From Larix sibirica (taxonomy: Eukaryota > Streptophyta > Pinopsida > Pinales > Pinaceae): a stretch of 11,128 nucleotides of DNA. Both the position numbers and the translations under genes were made by a program. This document shows, piece by piece, positions 8,923 to 11,128 of the stretch. The notes under the pieces were generated by a model. The model worked only from the letters and a program-made list of their open reading frames with translations, did not search any database and was not told where the DNA came from. Numbering within the stretch: the first letter of the stretch is position 1; each line of letters begins with the position of its first letter. Location of the stretch: assembly GCA_004151065.3 (NCBI GenBank), contig NWUY0300002105.1, positions 12,384 to 23,511 of the forward strand. Reading direction: 5' to 3'.

Positions 8923-8923
8923 N

Positions 8924-9563
8924 GGTAGTTCCTTCTCAAACATACAAACAATTCAACTATCTCTTGATGCCACTGTGGAATGCTTCCCATGTCAATCTCC
9001 TTTGATGTAATCCACCATACAAATGCAGATAGTTTAGAGATGGCACGTTGCAGGCCCTCGGGAAAGTTGTGGTTCACACACCCATGCATGAGGAAAGGAT
9101 AATGCCACTACAAAGTGAACACATAAAAATTTAATTGCATTTTAACTTGTGGGGCAAAATATAAAAACAAAAAATATTTTTTTTTTAACATACGCACCCT
9201 TATAAGGTTCATATGGTCATGTGATTTTAAACCTGACAAATGTTCGTCTACAGTGAAGCAATGCCACAGAGTAGACCCATAACAAGAATGCACATTCACA
9301 CCCAATATAACTTCCTTTTCCAAAGAAATATCTTCTTTCTGCAAAACCCATGGTACATCACCTTCTTTAAAAGACCAAGAGAAGCCAACCTCTCCTCTAT
9401 TTTCTTGACTTGGACAATGCTTCTTTTGAGTATTTGAATAAATAATATATGTCCTTACATCCAACACGTCACTTTGTTTCAATGATATGTGCCTCCACAA
9501 GGAATATGAAACATTTTTAAATATATTGGGAAATATTAATATGCTCCCAGTGTGAGAGCTCAT
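8924..9563 (-). CDS. Unidentified two-exon gene fragment (probably a broken gene)
   Basis: Two minus-strand open segments look like exons. Segment A (9563 down to 9198, 122 codons from an ATG that may not be the true start) includes VGFSWSFKEGDVPWVLQ and YGSTLWHCFTVDEHLSG. Segment B (9107 down to 8924) reads WHYPFLMHGCVNHNFPEGLQ and continues to IPQWHQEIVELF. Between them, AGG|GTGCGT (donor 9197-9196) and a U-rich tract ending TTTGTAG (acceptor 9110-9108) define a 90-bp phase-0 intron that keeps the frame. Trp, His and Cys content and lack of low complexity suggest real protein. I cannot name the family. Segment B is cut off at the N at 8923, where repeat DNA begins. No upstream exon or promoter was recognised. 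Confidence 0.4.
9108..9197 (-). other. Candidate 90-bp phase-0 intron
   Basis: The minus strand reads AGG|GTGCGTATG at the start, then a T-rich body, and ends GTTCACTTTGTAG|TGG. Donor and acceptor fall on codon boundaries in the same frame, and the U-rich content is typical of plant introns. A competing donor at 9232 (TCAG|GTTT) would break the frame. Confidence 0.5.
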
Positions 9564-9787
9564 AGAATACCGATTTCCTTTTCATCCCGATGGAAATTTT
9601 CTCAACATAGGTGTGAAAGGATTCATGATAATTGAACATAGGTTTTTCATCTAAATCGAACATTTTTCAATTTCCTTCCCCTTCTCTCTGCCATATTCCC
9701 TAAGCTAGTGATCCACTGTCATTATCTCAGGCCTTTGTGTTCTCTCCGGTTTACCATTGAAAGAAAAAAAAAATCTTCTATAAGGAT

Positions 9788-9807
9788 GGTATTCTTGGAG
9801 GAATACC
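9788..9807. repeat. Small inverted repeat GGTATTC/GAATACC
   Basis: Seven-base arms at 9788-9794 and 9801-9807 enclose TTGGAG. It lies alone in non-coding DNA between the gene fragment and the CACTA-like end. No T tract follows and no function is inferred. Confidence 0.5.
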
Positions 9808-9861
9808 CTCGAGCAGTTGTATATTGGATTTCGTAGGTCGTTAGACCACCTAGCCTTCATA

Positions 9862-10035
9862 CATTAGTAGAAATTGGAAAATAAATGACTACGTGACTAA
9901 AAACGTTAGTCACAAGAGTGTTTTTAAGCTAAATATGACTAAATTTGAGCAATACAACTGTAAATGACTAATTTAGTCATCGAATAAAAAATACAACTAA
10001 ATCATAATGCACACAAATAAAAATGACTAAAACAA
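9862..10035 (+). mobile_element. Decayed CACTA-like transposon end with subterminal repeats
   Basis: The segment opens CATTAGTAGAAATTGG, close to the CACTA(x)GTAGAAA type of terminus of plant En/Spm (CACTA) elements. Behind it the heptamer TGACTAA or its complement TTAGTCA is repeated in both orientations. One pair forms GTGACTAA-AAACG-TTAGTCAC (9893-9913) and another ATGACTAA-T-TTAGTCAT (9964-9980), with further direct copies near 9937 and 10024. Clusters of such inverted subterminal repeats are typical transposase-binding regions. The opposite end, target duplication and transposase are not seen, and the terminal C of CACTA has changed, so this is a relic or a non-autonomous fragment. Confidence 0.45.
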
Positions 10036-10440
10036 TGGCTAATTACTCCTATAGACTAGCATTTCAATATCAATAACTAGCTTATTTATCTTGTTCATTA
10101 ACTAGTACTTGATTAGTATTCTCTTCATGTGCATAGGATGATCTTCATTTCGAGCACTTTCATATTGAAGCATTGGAGGTATAAGTTCAATCCTCTTAGT
10201 ATAATTAGTTCAACTATATTCAATAATATTGATCATCCAAAATGTTGTCAATATTATGAATGATATATATATGCGCCTTTGTAGAATTTTGGTTTGTGAC
10301 TCTATGTTGAAGTTATTGTCTTTTGACATATTTGAACTACACAGGCCATTATGTCGGTGATTATACTATGTGTTTTTGGTATAAGACACCTTGTAACACC
10401 TTATCAATATCATTGATCATGACTAATTTTAAAACAAACC
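10036..10440. other. AT-rich DNA, nothing identified
   Basis: No gene, RNA or clear repeat is visible. It may be the interior of the CACTA-like element, but no second terminus was found. A 60-codon plus frame at 10323-10505 has no recognisable features. Confidence 0.4.
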
Positions 10441-10459
10441 ATCCCACTCTTGCCCTGTT

Positions 10460-10483
10460 CCCCACCCTCGAAGAGAGGTGGGG
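10460..10483. repeat. GC-rich hairpin CCCCACC...GGTGGGG
   Basis: Seven-base perfect arms (10460-10466 and 10477-10483) enclose CTCGAAGAGA, which can add three further pairs (CTC/GAG). It stands out in an AT-rich setting. The next bases, GGGGATTTGAAC, on the minus strand read GTTCAAATCCCC, similar to a tRNA T-loop or SINE-like box B. Confidence 0.55.
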
Positions 10484-10499
10484 GGATTTGAACATAAAC

Positions 10500-10633
10500 C
10501 TATAAATATATTTTAATATATAACTATCACATTTTTTATATGATTTTATAGTATGTTAATATATATTATCAAACATGTAATATATATAGTATGTTAATAA
10601 ATATTATTATATAATTTAATATATAGTATAGTA

Positions 10634-10671
<38 letters not shown>

Positions 10672-10680
10672 CTAATAGGT
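10500..10680. repeat. AT microsatellite, (AT)14 core at 10641-10668
   Basis: Sequence from about 10500 is almost pure A and T, with repeated TATATTA/TAATATA strings and an uninterrupted (AT)14 run at 10641-10668. Length polymorphism is expected. It gives no coding or regulatory signal. Confidence 0.9.
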
Positions 10681-10724
10681 TAATATTTTAGTTTTACATA
10701 TATTATTAGGATAGTATTAATATT

Positions 10725-11128
10725 GTAATGTCCCTAAAAATACACTCTCAAAAAAAAATTGTATAGTTAGACTTTGTTTTGTTATAACGGTCATAATGAT
10801 TCTCTTAAATTAACTTCAGTGCTAAGAAGTGAGTTGGAGAAATGTGTTAGTTTTAGGATCTGTCTAGCTAGACTATTTTTCTTGTCGATTGTTTATGATA
10901 ATTTTTAGTCCTGCAGTTGATGACTTCATGTCTGGTTGTTTCTTATGAATTTTTTTTGAGTATCGCATGCGTTCCTTTCGTATGGTGAGATGTCTTTCTT
11001 ATGACCTGAAAACCTACTCTTCAGTTGAGCCTAGCTTACTTAGCTTTTTAAAAGCTAATGCATTTATTGTTATTATCTCTTTGCAGGTCTTAACTGGTTG
11101 GCTCATTTCTAAGGTGTGCTAACTCTCA
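10725..11128 (+). mobile_element. Possible LTR start, running off the window
   Basis: TGTAATGTCCC at 10725-10735 is identical to the first 11 bases of the minus-strand LTR starting at 5811. The sequence after it does not match that LTR, so it would be a different family sharing a terminus type. The AT tract before it ends abruptly and composition changes here. No open frame is seen to the window edge. The call rests on this short motif only. Confidence 0.25.

Noticed and set aside
9240-9437. Plus-strand 65-codon frame
   Set aside because: It is antisense to the more protein-like exon segment on the minus strand.
1-11128. A new multi-gene system or gene cluster
   Set aside because: Only one gene family is recognisable (a broken UGT), and the second gene-like fragment has no link to it. 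Nothing supports a functional cluster.

Overview
The window looks like nuclear DNA of a seed plant with a large, repeat-rich genome. The signs are a plant UDP-glycosyltransferase relic with a short GT-AG intron, AT-rich non-coding DNA, decayed LTR-retrotransposon and CACTA-like pieces, and very little intact coding sequence. A gymnosperm is possible but the sequence does not prove it. No intact gene is visible. There is no operon, CRISPR array or rRNA/tRNA gene.

Layout. (1) 1-624: AT-rich 3' flank with a 44/45-bp tandem duplication. (2) 625-1921, minus strand: a family-1 glycosyltransferase pseudogene, most like the UGT86 family. It has a perfect-length 44-residue PSPG box and a 140-bp intron. 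It also has a one-base frameshift, an in-frame TAG, an altered tail, and no N-terminal ~100 residues; homology stops at the N at 1924. (3) 1925-3795: AT-rich DNA with nothing identifiable. (4) 3796-5811, minus strand: a probable 3' LTR (TGTAATGT...ACATTACA) with a polypurine tract just outside it. (5) 5812 to about 7850: the adjoining internal region of that retroelement. It holds three 39-bp repeats, a 64-codon open frame on the minus strand, and an array of five degraded repeats of about 170-204 bp. No pol domain is visible. (6) 7850-8600: plain AT-rich DNA. (7) 8600-8922: AAACATTTTTCAAACACG-type repeats and an exact 42-bp direct repeat with a tRNA T-arm-like core, ending at the second N (8923). 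(8) 8924-9563, minus strand: two exon-like open segments joined by a plausible 90-bp phase-0 intron, product unknown. (9) 9862 to about 10040: TGACTAA/TTAGTCA inverted motifs behind a CACTA-like end. (10) 10040-11128: AT-rich DNA with an (AT)14 microsatellite and a possible LTR start at 10725.

How it fits together: a dead glycosyltransferase copy and an unidentified gene fragment lie in a bed of retrotransposon and DNA-transposon debris. Both gene-like stretches stop exactly at single N characters, so part of their truncation may come from assembly. I found no convincing new multi-gene system. The most interesting structure is the retroelement 3' region, where short and nucleosome-sized tandem repeats sit upstream of the polypurine tract.
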